Under the pieces are notes generated by a model that saw nothing but the letters and a program-made list of their open reading frames with translations, was not told the origin of the DNA and did no database searches. A program made the position numbers and the translations under genes. From the IMG/VR virus record IMGVR_UViG_3300035005_000004, positions 1-56,357 of that record: a stretch of DNA of 56,357 nucleotides. One strand, given 5' to 3'. Below, in pieces: positions 49,405-56,357 of this stretch. The stretch is from a virus. The stretch's first letter is position 1, and each line of letters starts with the position of its first letter.

Positions 49405-49606
49405 GACCGTGGTTGCGCCGAAGGTCGAGCAGTTGCGGGTACCAGAGGCGTTCACGGTCCCATGCCCGAAGGCTGATCGCCGCAAATGGTCAACGGTGAA
49501 GGACATCGTGGGCACAGCAACGGCCAATGAGGCATCGCTGAGGGTCTGTGCAGCGCAGGTCGACGGGGTTCGGCGCTGGAATGCCGGTACGGGAGCCGCC
49601 AAATGA
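49337..49606 (+). CDS. Outer-membrane spanin lipoprotein (Rz1-like), 89 aa
   Basis: ATG at 49337 inside the Rz-like gene, other frame. Signal MKWCAIFSIVLCPVTLASC with a lipobox (LASC). The mature part continues beyond the Rz stop (PKVEQLRVPEAFTVPCP). Embedded start and lipobox are the usual Rz/Rz1 design. Confidence 0.75.
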   Translation: MKWCAIFSIVLCPVTLASCISTETVVAPKVEQLRVPEAFTVPCPKADRRKWSTVKDIVGTATANEASLRVCAAQVDGVRRWNAGTGAAK

Positions 49607-49887
49607 GCGAAGAACTCATGCGCGCCATCCTGTTCATCGCGACGGTCGTTGGCGCTGTTGGCGCGGCCTATTGGCGATTTTCTCAGGCGATCGCCAAGGT
49701 CGACAAGGAACTCTCGGAATACAAAACGCACGTTGCCGAGACGTATTCGACGAAGGCCGGCATGCAGGAACAGACCACCGCGATCATGCGCGCCATTGAA
49801 GGCGTCGCCGGCCGGATGGATGGTCTCCACGAGCGCCTGGACCGGCTCTACGACCAAGGCGGCCGACGCGGCCGCAATCCACCATAG
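49603..49887 (+). CDS. Membrane coiled-coil protein, XhlA/DUF2730-like, 94 aa
   Basis: ATGA overlap at 49603. One membrane helix (LFIATVVGAVGAAYWRF) then a coiled coil (EGVAGRMDGLHERLDRLYD). Similar proteins sit in lysis or tail regions. Possibly helps lysis timing. Confidence 0.65.
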   Translation: MSEELMRAILFIATVVGAVGAAYWRFSQAIAKVDKELSEYKTHVAETYSTKAGMQEQTTAIMRAIEGVAGRMDGLHERLDRLYDQGGRRGRNPP

Positions 49888-49952
49888 GGCGCTTCGCCTC
49901 TCTCATTCGCATCGAAATTTCGTTCCCTCGCACGCCGGAAAGGACTCTGGCC

Positions 49953-50303
49953 ATGGGTACCGCATTTCGTTTTCGCATCTGGTTCACATTGTTGTGGCTG
50001 GCCGGCATCGTTGCTGCGCTCATCGCGTTAAGCCTTTCGCAGGCACATGCTCAGTCGATGGCCTGTCTCGAGTTCCAGAAACTCGCCAAGGGTCTCGCTG
50101 ACAAATATCACGAAGTTCCCGCCGGTTCCGGCATCACGGGGCAGGGAAGTGCTGCACTGATTGTATTCGCGTCGCCAGCCGGAGCTACCTGGACCGTCGC
50201 GATCCTCGACCAGAAAGGGCAGGCCTGCGTCGTGGCGACAGGTCAGGATTGGCTTGATGTCATCCCGCCCAAGGAAGTCGTTCCGGGGACGGAAACGCCA
50301 TGA
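49953..50303 (+). CDS. Exported protein, 116 aa, first gene of TolQR-like cassette
   Basis: ATG at 49953. Signal peptide or anchor WFTLLWLAGIVAALIALSLS, cleavage near AHAQS; the mature part has two cysteines and a small beta domain (AALIVFASPAGATWTVAIL). Overlaps the next gene as ATGA. Function unknown. Confidence 0.65.
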   Translation: MGTAFRFRIWFTLLWLAGIVAALIALSLSQAHAQSMACLEFQKLAKGLADKYHEVPAGSGITGQGSAALIVFASPAGATWTVAILDQKGQACVVATGQDWLDVIPPKEVVPGTETP

Positions 50304-50698
50304 TCAGGCTCGCTGTTCTAAACTTCGCGGCCCTGTGTTTTCTCGCATGGACGTGGTGGATGGGATATCTCGGTTTCGTTTACAGCCATGATATTTCCCG
50401 TCTCAGCTATCTCATCACCGCCATCTTCCTTGCTGTGATGGTCGGCGTCTTTGCAGGACGAACCAATCATCTCGATCGCTATGAAGTGTGGCTCGTGACG
50501 CTGGGCCTCATCGGCAACGTCGTGGGTTTCGTGCTTGCCCTGCATCACATCGATATGAACTCTCTTGGAACTGCCGAGGGTGTGCAGAAGGTCGCTGCGT
50601 CTCTTTTGGCCGGCATGGGTGTCGCGTTTTGTTCGACCCTCGTCGGCGCGGTCTGTGCCCTTTGGCTGAACGTCAACGCCTGGATCGTTTCGAAATGA
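50300..50698 (+). CDS. MotA/TolQ/ExbB-like membrane protein, 132 aa
   Basis: ATGA overlap at 50300. Four hydrophobic segments; the last (LAGMGVAFCSTLVGAVCALW) is the conserved Thr-bearing helix seen in TolQ/ExbB proton channels. Shorter than TolQ (132 vs ~230 aa). Its neighbour looks TolR-like, so the pair may form an ion-driven complex in the inner membrane. Confidence 0.6.
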   Translation: MIRLAVLNFAALCFLAWTWWMGYLGFVYSHDISRLSYLITAIFLAVMVGVFAGRTNHLDRYEVWLVTLGLIGNVVGFVLALHHIDMNSLGTAEGVQKVAASLLAGMGVAFCSTLVGAVCALWLNVNAWIVSK

Positions 50699-51240
50699 TA
50701 CCGATCCTCACGCGCGACCTGCTCATGAATATGCTTCTTGGGCTCACTGCGCTGGTCGTGCTCGTGCTGGCGCAGATCAATCCAGCCGCCAAATCGAACG
50801 AAGAAACAAAGCCACCCGGCAACATCGCGGTCATGATCTCGTGGCCCGTTGGACCAATTGATGTCGATCTTTGGGTAACTGGTCCGGGCGAACCTGTCGC
50901 CGTCGGCTATAGCAACAAGCAGGGGAAGCTTTGGAGCCTTCTGCGTGACGATATGGGAACCACCGGTGACGTGTCTCCCATCAACATGGAAAACGCCTTC
51001 GCCCGCGCGACACCGGCCGGCGAGTATGTCGTCAACGTCCATGGGTATTCCCTGCCGACAGGTCCGGTTCCGGTCTATGTCGAGGCCTCTCTCAACGGCC
51101 GGCTTTTGGTGAAAACCAATATTGATCTCCAGCCCAAGCAGGAGAGGACCGTCATTCGGTTCCGGCTCGACGGCGAGGGGCGCCTGATCGAGGGCAGCGA
51201 GAACAGGGTGTTCAAACCTCTGCGCGAGGTTGGCAAATGA
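50695..51240 (+). CDS. TolR/ExbD-like anchored periplasmic protein, 181 aa
   Basis: ATGA overlap at 50695. N-terminal IPILTRDLLMNMLLGLTALV, with Asp8 at the place of the proton-carrying Asp in TolR/ExbD, then a periplasmic domain of a different kind (VDLWVTGPGEPVAVGYSNKQ, ARATPAGEYVVNVHGYSLP) resembling a DUF2135-type beta sandwich. Stator-like anchor with an unusual effector domain. Confidence 0.6.
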   Translation: MIPILTRDLLMNMLLGLTALVVLVLAQINPAAKSNEETKPPGNIAVMISWPVGPIDVDLWVTGPGEPVAVGYSNKQGKLWSLLRDDMGTTGDVSPINMENAFARATPAGEYVVNVHGYSLPTGPVPVYVEASLNGRLLVKTNIDLQPKQERTVIRFRLDGEGRLIEGSENRVFKPLREVGK

Positions 51241-51668
51241 TCATCGCAACAACATGGCTTTGCCTAGCATTCATCCTATGCGCAATGGGATGGTTCATTA
51301 ATCGCCGTCTGGTCCTACTCACGCTACCGATCTCTTGTCTTGTCGCCGCTGCTGCGTTGTGGGTTCCAACGGGTTCGCCTCGCTTCACAACCCCACCACA
51401 AGGTGATTATGCCGTCGTCGGGGCAAAGATTGTGGTCGACAAGGCCATCTATGTCCTGCTCGATGCTGGCGATGTTCCGACCTTCTACGTCCTTCCCTAT
51501 TCGACCGCTGCGGCCAACCAACTTCAAGATGCCCTCGACGCCGGTAACGGCGATGGGGTTTCAGCGCACATAAAGCGCGGCCGCAATGACGAAGGCGTGT
51601 CCTTTGACGGACCGCCTCCTGTTTCGAGGAACGTTGAAAAACGGCCCGAAACCCCAGCTTTCCAATAA
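51237..51668 (+). CDS. Membrane protein of TolQR-like cassette, 143 aa
   Basis: ATGA overlap at 51237. Two membrane helices (WLCLAFILCAMGWFI, LTLPISCLVAAAALWV) then a periplasmic or cytosolic part (GAKIVVDKAIYVLLDAGDVP). Last of the four coupled genes. Family unknown. Confidence 0.65.
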   Translation: MIIATTWLCLAFILCAMGWFINRRLVLLTLPISCLVAAAALWVPTGSPRFTTPPQGDYAVVGAKIVVDKAIYVLLDAGDVPTFYVLPYSTAAANQLQDALDAGNGDGVSAHIKRGRNDEGVSFDGPPPVSRNVEKRPETPAFQ

Positions 51669-51683
51669 TTCAGAGGCTCACAT

Positions 51684-52709
51684 ATGGTCGTATCAACCGA
51701 TGAGGCACAACTGCGAGCCGTGCTCTGTGCAGTACAGGAACACGGATCAAAGGCGGCCGCTGCAAAGGCTTTAGGGCTACCAGCATCAACATTAAAAAGT
51801 CAGTTTGCGGCTGCGGAACGCCGTAGCATCCACGTCGAAAAGGATGAAGCGGTGGAGTTCCCCGCTTTCGTCCACGGCGATGAAGAAGAACCGATTGACG
51901 ACATCCTCGATCGATTTCGCAAAGCCCACGACCGCAAGCAGAAGGCAATCGAGGCTCGATCTTGGTTCCCGATCAAGATCAAGGATGAGAAGCCCTACGG
52001 AATTCTCTGGTTCGGCGATCCTCATCTCGGCGTCCATTGTGACTGGAAGACGCTAGAAAGCCATATCGCCATCGCCAGACATCCCGGCGTCTATGGCGGG
52101 AACATAGGTGACACCTCAGACAATTGGCCATGGACCGGGAGGTTGGCGCGGCTATGGGCCGAGGCCGACATTTCATCCAAGACCGAGCGGCGTCTAGCGA
52201 CTTGGTTCATGATGGAAGCCGGGATCAAATGGCTTCTCTGGCTCGGCGGTAATCACGACGAATGGAACGGTGGCACCGAGTTCTACAAGCTTCTCGGCGC
52301 TTCGCAGATCCCCGTGATCGATTGGCGGGCACAGTTCACACTTTGCCACAAGAACGGGTCGGAAACGCGTGTCGATGCCGCCCACGGCCGTAAGGGCTCA
52401 TCGATCTACAATCCGACCCATGGCACGCTGAGAGATGCCAAGTTCGGCCAGGACGCGGCACTTTTCGTTACCGGCCATATCCATTCGTTCGGGCTATTCG
52501 ATATCGAGTTTCCTGAAAAGAAGTCGAACGCGTGGCTGGCTCAGATATCGGGCTACAAGATGGGCGATCGCCATGCCCTCGTGAATGGCTATGCCCAGTC
52601 CAATCGCGGCGCGGCGGTGTTGTCAGTCGTGTTTCCGCAGACAGGGAAGGTCCAATGCTTCGCCGATGTGGAGCAGGGCGCGGACTATCTGGCGTGGTTG
52701 CGTCGATGA
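51684..52709 (+). CDS. Calcineurin-like metallophosphoesterase with HTH, 341 aa
   Basis: ATG at 51684 after AGAGG. N-terminal helix-turn-helix (GSKAAAAKALGLPASTLKSQ). Metal motifs: GDPHLG (111), GD (142-143), GGNHDE (188-193), AAHG (232-235), GHIH (264-267). Complete dimetal site. Such phage enzymes act on nucleic acids or nucleotides; the DNA-binding start hints at a nuclease or repair role. Confidence 0.8.
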   Translation: MVVSTDEAQLRAVLCAVQEHGSKAAAAKALGLPASTLKSQFAAAERRSIHVEKDEAVEFPAFVHGDEEEPIDDILDRFRKAHDRKQKAIEARSWFPIKIKDEKPYGILWFGDPHLGVHCDWKTLESHIAIARHPGVYGGNIGDTSDNWPWTGRLARLWAEADISSKTERRLATWFMMEAGIKWLLWLGGNHDEWNGGTEFYKLLGASQIPVIDWRAQFTLCHKNGSETRVDAAHGRKGSSIYNPTHGTLRDAKFGQDAALFVTGHIHSFGLFDIEFPEKKSNAWLAQISGYKMGDRHALVNGYAQSNRGAAVLSVVFPQTGKVQCFADVEQGADYLAWLRR

Positions 52710-53014
52710 ACCCACAAGAAGGTCGCAAGGACGATTCCGGCAAAATCCGGATGGAGCTGCTGCCGCCGGAATTGCTCGAAGCAACCGCAACAATCCTGAC
52801 CTTCGGTGCTCAAAAATATGAGGATCGAAACTGGGAAAAAGGCATGAAGTGGGGCCGAGTGTTCGGAGCGCTCATGCGGCATTTGTGGGCATGGTGGCGC
52901 AAAGAGAGAGCCGACCCGGAAACCGGATGCTCCCATCTCTGGCACGCCGCGTGCTGCATCTCATTTCTCATTGCGTACGAAACACGTCAGATTGGCGAGG
53001 ATGATCGGCCATGA
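52706..53014 (+). CDS. dATP/dGTP diphosphohydrolase-like N-terminal protein (DUF5664), 102 aa
   Basis: ATGA overlap at 52706. RKDDSGKIRMELLPPELLEA, ILTFGAQKYEDRNWEKGMKW and HLWAWWRKERADPETGCSHL form the DUF5664 pattern (linked to dATP/dGTP diphosphohydrolases of some phages). Conserved His/Asp/Glu suit metal binding. May reshape the nucleotide pool; no purZ or modified-base polymerase is seen here. Confidence 0.7.
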   Translation: MNPQEGRKDDSGKIRMELLPPELLEATATILTFGAQKYEDRNWEKGMKWGRVFGALMRHLWAWWRKERADPETGCSHLWHAACCISFLIAYETRQIGEDDRP

Positions 53015-53370
53015 ACAGGATGCGTATCTATGTAGCCGGCCCGATGCGGGGGATACCGGAATTCAACTTTCCGGCCTTCAATGCGGCGACGGCCATTCTG
53101 CGGGGACAAGGGCACGAGGTTTTCAATCCCGCCGAACGCGACAACGAGCGCCATGGTAAGGATATTTCCAAGGGCAACCTAACCGGGTGTGAGGAAGCCG
53201 CCGCTCGCGAACATGGCTTTTCACTAAGGGAGGCATTGGCTGACGATACGGCGTGGATATGTCGTCAGGCCGATACGATCGCTCTGCTTCCGGGATGGGA
53301 ACGTAGCAAAGGCGCAAAAGCGGAGCTTGCTCTCTCCGAAGCCCTGGGGCATCGCGTGATGTATCTCTGA
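53011..53370 (+). CDS. DUF4406 / nucleoside deoxyribosyltransferase-like protein, 119 aa
   Basis: ATGA overlap at 53011. MRIYVAGPMRGIPEFNFPAF and ADTIALLPGWERSKGAKAEL are the signature of DUF4406. Coupled to the diphosphohydrolase-like gene, supporting nucleotide salvage or modification. Confidence 0.8.
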   Translation: MNRMRIYVAGPMRGIPEFNFPAFNAATAILRGQGHEVFNPAERDNERHGKDISKGNLTGCEEAAAREHGFSLREALADDTAWICRQADTIALLPGWERSKGAKAELALSEALGHRVMYL

Positions 53371-53464
53371 CAGAGTCATCGAATGTTCCGTATGCTTGCC
53401 TAGCCCATTCCCAGCAGCTAATCGGCTGCGCGCTTGTCCGTTGGCGAGCGCACTCAGGCAATAG

Positions 53465-53497
53465 GCCCGCTCCGGTTCGCCGGGGCGGGCTTTTTTT
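53465..53497 (+). terminator. Strong rho-independent terminator
   Basis: GCCCGC and GCGGGC with inner CCGG-TTCG-CCGG form a strong stem, followed by seven T. It ends the rightward transcript after the DUF4406 gene. The stretch just upstream (53371-53464) holds further hairpins such as GCAGC-TAATCG-GCTGC. Confidence 0.9.
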
Positions 53498-53535
53498 GCG
53501 TTTGGCGGCCACCCAAAAAGAGCTAGACCGCCGGC

Positions 53536-53754
53536 ATGACAACCAAGACGACAATTGATTCCGATGCCGGCACCTTCACGCTCTCCGAAGCCGGCGGCTG
53601 GATTGGCACGTATCCGATTTCAGACCATGCGAAATGGGTCGGTTTTTACCGGGAGCAGCAGCAACGCTATCCCGCATACGCCCATACTTACCAGCCGACG
53701 GTCGATGCGCTGGCTTCGCTCGCGCCCCAGATTCAGTCGATCAGCAAGAAGTAG
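53536..53754 (+). CDS. Hypothetical protein, 72 aa
   Basis: ATG at 53536, weak ribosome site. Starts MTTKTTIDSDAGTFTLSEAG; the Trp/Tyr-rich middle KWVGFYREQQQRYPAYAHTY then a helical end. Single gene after the terminator, convergent with the leftward group. Function unknown. Confidence 0.6.
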   Translation: MTTKTTIDSDAGTFTLSEAGGWIGTYPISDHAKWVGFYREQQQRYPAYAHTYQPTVDALASLAPQIQSISKK

Positions 53755-53794
53755 GCCGCTAAAGCGTTGATGGCGCCAGCAGCCCGGTATGTCA

Positions 53795-53941
53795 TCACGG
53801 CGCCGGCTCTCCGTCGTAGCCCTTCAACCAGCCCGTAGCATGGTCTTTCCACGCATCTGGCACCTCGCGCGGGCGGCCATCCTTGCGGGCCTGCTGGCCG
53901 TAGGCCCAGGCGAAATACTCGCGACTGTCTTTGCTGGCCAT
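53795..53941 (-). CDS. Small RMF-like protein, 48 aa
   Basis: ATG at 53941 after GGGGGA. MASKDSREYFAWAYGQQARK, then WKDHATGWLKGYDG. The A/G-x-x-A-G...W-x-x-G-W-x-x-G layout resembles ribosome modulation factor. Too short for most gene callers. Confidence 0.55.
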   Translation of the reverse strand: MASKDSREYFAWAYGQQARKDGRPREVPDAWKDHATGWLKGYDGEPAP

Positions 53942-53950
53942 GATCCCCCG

Positions 53951-54193
53951 CTATTTCGGCAACCTCATTTGAGCGCGCATGAAGGCAAGCTCTACTTCAA
54001 GCGCAGCATTCGATTCCTGAGCGAGATCGTGTGCCGACATCAGGCCGACGAACGCTTGCCGGATTTCGTCACAGCTCCAGCCAACGGCCATCATTTCTTC
54101 AACGAGGATTTGAAACCCCGGTTCAAGCGCCTCCTGGCAGTCTATCTGCCGGTCGGGGTAGGGGTCCTGTCGCTTTGGCGGGTTGAACCACAT
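53951..54193 (-). CDS. Hypothetical protein, 80 aa
   Basis: ATG at 54193. Starts MWFNPPKRQDPYPDRQID; helical rest with EEMMAVGWSCDEIRQAFVGL. Nine bases before the RMF-like gene. No family recognised. Confidence 0.6.
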   Translation of the reverse strand: MWFNPPKRQDPYPDRQIDCQEALEPGFQILVEEMMAVGWSCDEIRQAFVGLMSAHDLAQESNAALEVELAFMRAQMRLPK

Positions 54194-54234
54194 GGAGATA
54201 GTGTAGCTGCGATTGCAGCGCGGTCAATCATCGC

Positions 54235-54432
54235 TCAATGGTGGTTGCGATGCTCCTGGTCGAACAGCGAGCCGTCTCCCAACGTCTCAATGCGCTGCTG
54301 CAGTTCGCCGTTGAGTACGATCATCTGCTTCAGCGCCATCATCACGTCGCCCTTGTGGCTGGCCACAAATCGGTCAGCGACGCGCTGTAGCGCTGCTTCC
54401 TGCCGTGTATCGAGACGAACAATCCGGTCCAT
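54235..54432 (-). CDS. RHH-like small protein, 65 aa
   Basis: ATG at 54432 after AGGAGG with five-base spacing. Opening MDRIVRLDTRQEAALQRVAD, then RFVASHKGDVMMALKQMIVL, looks like a strand plus two helices of a ribbon-helix-helix regulator. Acidic C-terminal helix. Confidence 0.55.
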   Translation of the reverse strand: MDRIVRLDTRQEAALQRVADRFVASHKGDVMMALKQMIVLNGELQQRIETLGDGSLFDQEHRNHH

Positions 54433-54453
54433 TCGAACCTCCTAGAACAGCGC

Positions 54454-55185
54454 CTATTGAACGCTGATCGCGTCCTTCGGTGCATCAACCAAGGCTGTCA
54501 TGCTGTCAGGCAGAGAGCGCTGCAGCTTCTTCGCCTCATCCCACGGTGCGGTTAGCCAGGTCTCGGTTTCTTCCTGTGTGGTGAGAAGGACGGGCATGGC
54601 CTTGAAGTGGATAGGCTTGACGACGTTGTTCGGTTCGGTGGTCAGAAAGCCATACACATCGATCGTCACCGGTCCTTCGGTCTTTTTGCGGATGCTGGTG
54701 TGTTGCGGAACCCACAGCCCGGCGAAGAAGGCTAGCGGCCTTTCCTCCGTGACAGAAAACCACTGGTTCCGCCTGTTTTCCTTATCCCACTCAGCAAAGC
54801 TGGTGATCGGTACGACGCATCGGTTCTGAAGATCGTACCACTGCGCCCAATGTTCGCTCTTGAGCGTGCGCACATTGGTTGTGCCCGCGTCGGGCTCGAC
54901 CTTCATCAACTCCTTGAATTCTTCCTTGCTGACGGTCTTTCCCTTGGCCCGCATCTTCGTCACGCGGTCCTCTGTGGCCTGCAAGATTGCATAGGGGGAT
55001 GACGGCATGCCCCAGCGCACTTTTACCAATTCCCGTTTACCGTCGAGGCCATTGCGAACGATAGGGCCATGGCGATCCGGGCCGACCGTCATGCTCGGCA
55101 TCCAGTTGCCCGAGATGTCTCGAAGCGCGCGTGTCCATTCCAGTACTGCTTGCTGCGTCGTGGTCAGGTTGTAGAGGTTGCACAT
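54454..55185 (-). CDS. SRAP-domain protein (YedK/HMCES family), 243 aa
   Basis: ATG at 55185 after AAGG. The catalytic Cys2 (MCNLYNLT), Asn104/Arg106 in TTNVRTL, Glu132 in SFAEWDK and His193 in IHFKAMPV are all present. SRAP proteins crosslink to abasic sites in single-stranded DNA and shield them. Normal length for a phage copy, with an extra helical part at 70-100. Confidence 0.85.
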   Translation of the reverse strand: MCNLYNLTTTQQAVLEWTRALRDISGNWMPSMTVGPDRHGPIVRNGLDGKRELVKVRWGMPSSPYAILQATEDRVTKMRAKGKTVSKEEFKELMKVEPDAGTTNVRTLKSEHWAQWYDLQNRCVVPITSFAEWDKENRRNQWFSVTEERPLAFFAGLWVPQHTSIRKKTEGPVTIDVYGFLTTEPNNVVKPIHFKAMPVLLTTQEETETWLTAPWDEAKKLQRSLPDSMTALVDAPKDAISVQ

Positions 55186-55193
55186 GGGAAACC

Positions 55194-55622
55194 TTATTGC
55201 CGGGTCTGGTTCAGAATGGCCTGCAATTGCGTCGCGGCCTGGATGATGAACTCCGCTTGTCCTTCGTCGAGCAAGAGGCTGGCTTCGCGGCCATCCTCCG
55301 ATTGTATTTGAAGGACACCGACCTTTTGCCCCGCCACTTCAGCTTCGCCAACCGTGATGGATGCTGGCGAAATCGGAACGGTAAGCGTTTGGGCTTCCTG
55401 TTGTGGCCCGGGTTGGCCGGCTCCGGACACCGCGCTTCCGTAGTCTAGGAACTGGTCCATTGTGGTGCGGAACGCTCGGGCACTTTCTGCCGTGATCATG
55501 TATTCCACGATGCCCCGGTCGCTGTCGACGGTCAAAACGCCCAACGTTTCCTCTCCTGGTTCGGCCGGGATTACATCCAAGCCGACTGATTTTAGAAAAC
55601 GTGGCGGCCTTCTCGCTGGCAT
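55194..55622 (-). CDS. Hypothetical protein, 142 aa
   Basis: ATG at 55622 (MPARRPPRFLKSVGLDVIP) with GGAG nine bases upstream; the longer frame crosses the divergent promoter. A beta-rich middle (GEETLGVLTVDSDRGIVEY), Pro/Gln-rich linker and helical end (QAEFIIQAATQLQAILNQT). First gene of the leftward group with SRAP. Confidence 0.65.
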   Translation of the reverse strand: MPARRPPRFLKSVGLDVIPAEPGEETLGVLTVDSDRGIVEYMITAESARAFRTTMDQFLDYGSAVSGAGQPGPQQEAQTLTVPISPASITVGEAEVAGQKVGVLQIQSEDGREASLLLDEGQAEFIIQAATQLQAILNQTRQ

Positions 55623-55677
55623 GGCACCATTCTCCGTTTTGCCCGCAATCGATAGTGAACAAAAAAGGAACAAAAGA

Positions 55678-55695
55678 GTCAAGTGCCCTCTTGAC
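55678..55695. promoter_or_regulatory. Divergent promoter palindrome GTCAAG-N6-CTTGAC
   Basis: CTTGAC, the alphaproteobacterial -35 form, appears on both strands six bases apart, between the leftward gene at 55622 and the rightward gene at 55726. It may serve two promoters and form an operator. Confidence 0.45.
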
Positions 55696-55725
55696 GGCGT
55701 AGGAATTTGGTCCTTTTTGAAAGGC

Positions 55726-56052
55726 ATGCCCGAACCCTATTGGCCAAAACGCAAGAACGCGTACAAGCTGTCGCACGCCCGTCAGCATTTTGAGATCGCG
55801 CGGATTTGGTGCAGCTATTGCAAGACGCAAAGGCACTTCTGGATCGATGATCTCAAACAGCTATTTGGCGACATCGAGTGCGATGACGTTGTCTACCAGC
55901 CTGGATGGCGCTGCGAGAAATGCGGCCAGGGCAGTGTTCTGGAGATGGAAGTGGTCAAGCCATCAGCGGAAGACCGCCAGCGGATGACAGTCCGGCGCAT
56001 CGAGAGCATTGTCTATGTGCGAAAAGTGACGTGGCGGGATGAGAAAGCGTGA
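55726..56052 (+). CDS. Zinc-ribbon hypothetical protein, 108 aa
   Basis: ATG at 55726; the open frame upstream is non-genic. CSYC near 30 and CEKC near 67 form a likely zinc site; HFEIARIWCSYCKTQRHFWI. Overlaps the next gene as GTGA. Small Cys-pair proteins like this pair are frequent at phage genome ends. Confidence 0.65.
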   Translation: MPEPYWPKRKNAYKLSHARQHFEIARIWCSYCKTQRHFWIDDLKQLFGDIECDDVVYQPGWRCEKCGQGSVLEMEVVKPSAEDRQRMTVRRIESIVYVRKVTWRDEKA

Positions 56053-56357
56053 GTGCCAGGAAGGGATCAACAATCCAGTCTCTCATCGATAGTGGCGATA
56101 CGCTGACCGCCTACTGTCACAAGCCACTTTGCGGTCATAACCAAACCCTCGACCTGATCAAGCTACGAGACAAGTTCGGGCCGGACTACGGCTGCATGCA
56201 CGATGACATTGTTCCCAAGCTTCGCTGCTCAAAGTGCGGCGGCAAGAAGGTGGGGATCATTCGACATCCGAACTACGAGCGAATGGACGCAGAACGCCGG
56301 GAGCGCGAAGCGAAAGAGGCGCAGGAACGGATGAGCCGCTACGCCAAGGGCGGCTAG
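56049..56357 (+). CDS. Zinc-ribbon hypothetical protein, 102 aa
   Basis: GTG at 56049 (GTGA overlap). Cysteines at CHKPLCGHNQ, YGCMHD and CSKCGG suggest one or two zinc sites; charged coiled C-terminus (ERREREAKEAQERMSRYAKG). The stop is the last codon of the window. Confidence 0.7.
   Translation: MSARKGSTIQSLIDSGDTLTAYCHKPLCGHNQTLDLIKLRDKFGPDYGCMHDDIVPKLRCSKCGGKKVGIIRHPNYERMDAERREREAKEAQERMSRYAKGG

Noticed and set aside
52706-53370. Z-genome (2-aminoadenine) system
   Set aside because: Only the diphosphohydrolase-like and DUF4406 genes are present; no PurZ or matching polymerase is visible.

Overview
The window reads as a nearly complete genome (or excised prophage) of a temperate contractile-tailed phage (myovirus) of an alphaproteobacterium, most likely a Rhizobiales host. 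The basis is a full virion gene set (PBSX-type terminase, DUF1073-type portal, DUF2213/DUF2184 head genes, DUF3383 tail sheath, baseplate J, DUF2612, tail fibres), a lysis cassette, CI/Cro-like regulators, promoters that fit CTTGAC-N17 better than the E. coli consensus, high GC, and many small proteins of types seen in rhizobial phages. No integrase was recognised. The sequence starts inside a 9-bp tandem repeat and ends exactly on a stop codon, so it may be a circular map cut at the repeat or a trimmed contig.

Layout. (1) 1-2153, leftward: tightly packed small accessory genes ending in a Cys-rich triplet-repeat protein. (2) 2154-4520: control region with a ribbon-helix-helix protein, a winged-helix protein, a leftward XRE repressor and a rightward Cro-like gene, with ATGCAT-type operator clusters at both ends. 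(3) 4520-17940, rightward: early and replication operon with many 4-base ATGA/GTGA start-stop overlaps. It encodes a ParB-like protein, HTH proteins, two amino-methyltransferases, a RuvC-like resolvase, a C5-cytosine methyltransferase with a long overlapping second reading frame, a DnaB helicase, a CtrA-type winged helix and a DUF6362-like protein. (4) 17941-18650: about 700 bases with no credible gene, rich in tetraloop hairpins, holding an intact tRNA-Arg(UCU); best read as a giant ornate phage RNA of the GOLLD/ROOL kind or a new class. (5) 18651-19828, leftward: moron-like genes. (6) 19950-31314: packaging and head genes, including a fusion of an Acb1-like anti-CBASS 2H phosphodiesterase to the DUF2213 head-maturation protein, and an inserted HNH endonuclease. 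(7) 31311-47008: neck, sheath, tube, frameshifted tail chaperone, tape measure, baseplate, fibres and an SGNH esterase, interrupted by a leftward secreted protein and HigBA. (8) 48310-49887: holin, SAR endolysin, Rz/Rz1 and a membrane coiled-coil protein. (9) 49953-51668: a TolQ/TolR-like membrane cassette. (10) 51684-56357: metallophosphoesterase, nucleotide-metabolism proteins, SRAP protein and small genes.

Most notable: the large structured RNA around the tRNA, one beta-rich module copied into three different virion proteins, the Acb1-head fusion, the two-frame methyltransferase locus, the -1 frameshift in the tail chaperone, an 11-bp tandem duplication that breaks a head/neck gene, a perfect 36-bp inverted repeat at the end of the tail-fibre cluster, and the TolQR-like cassette.
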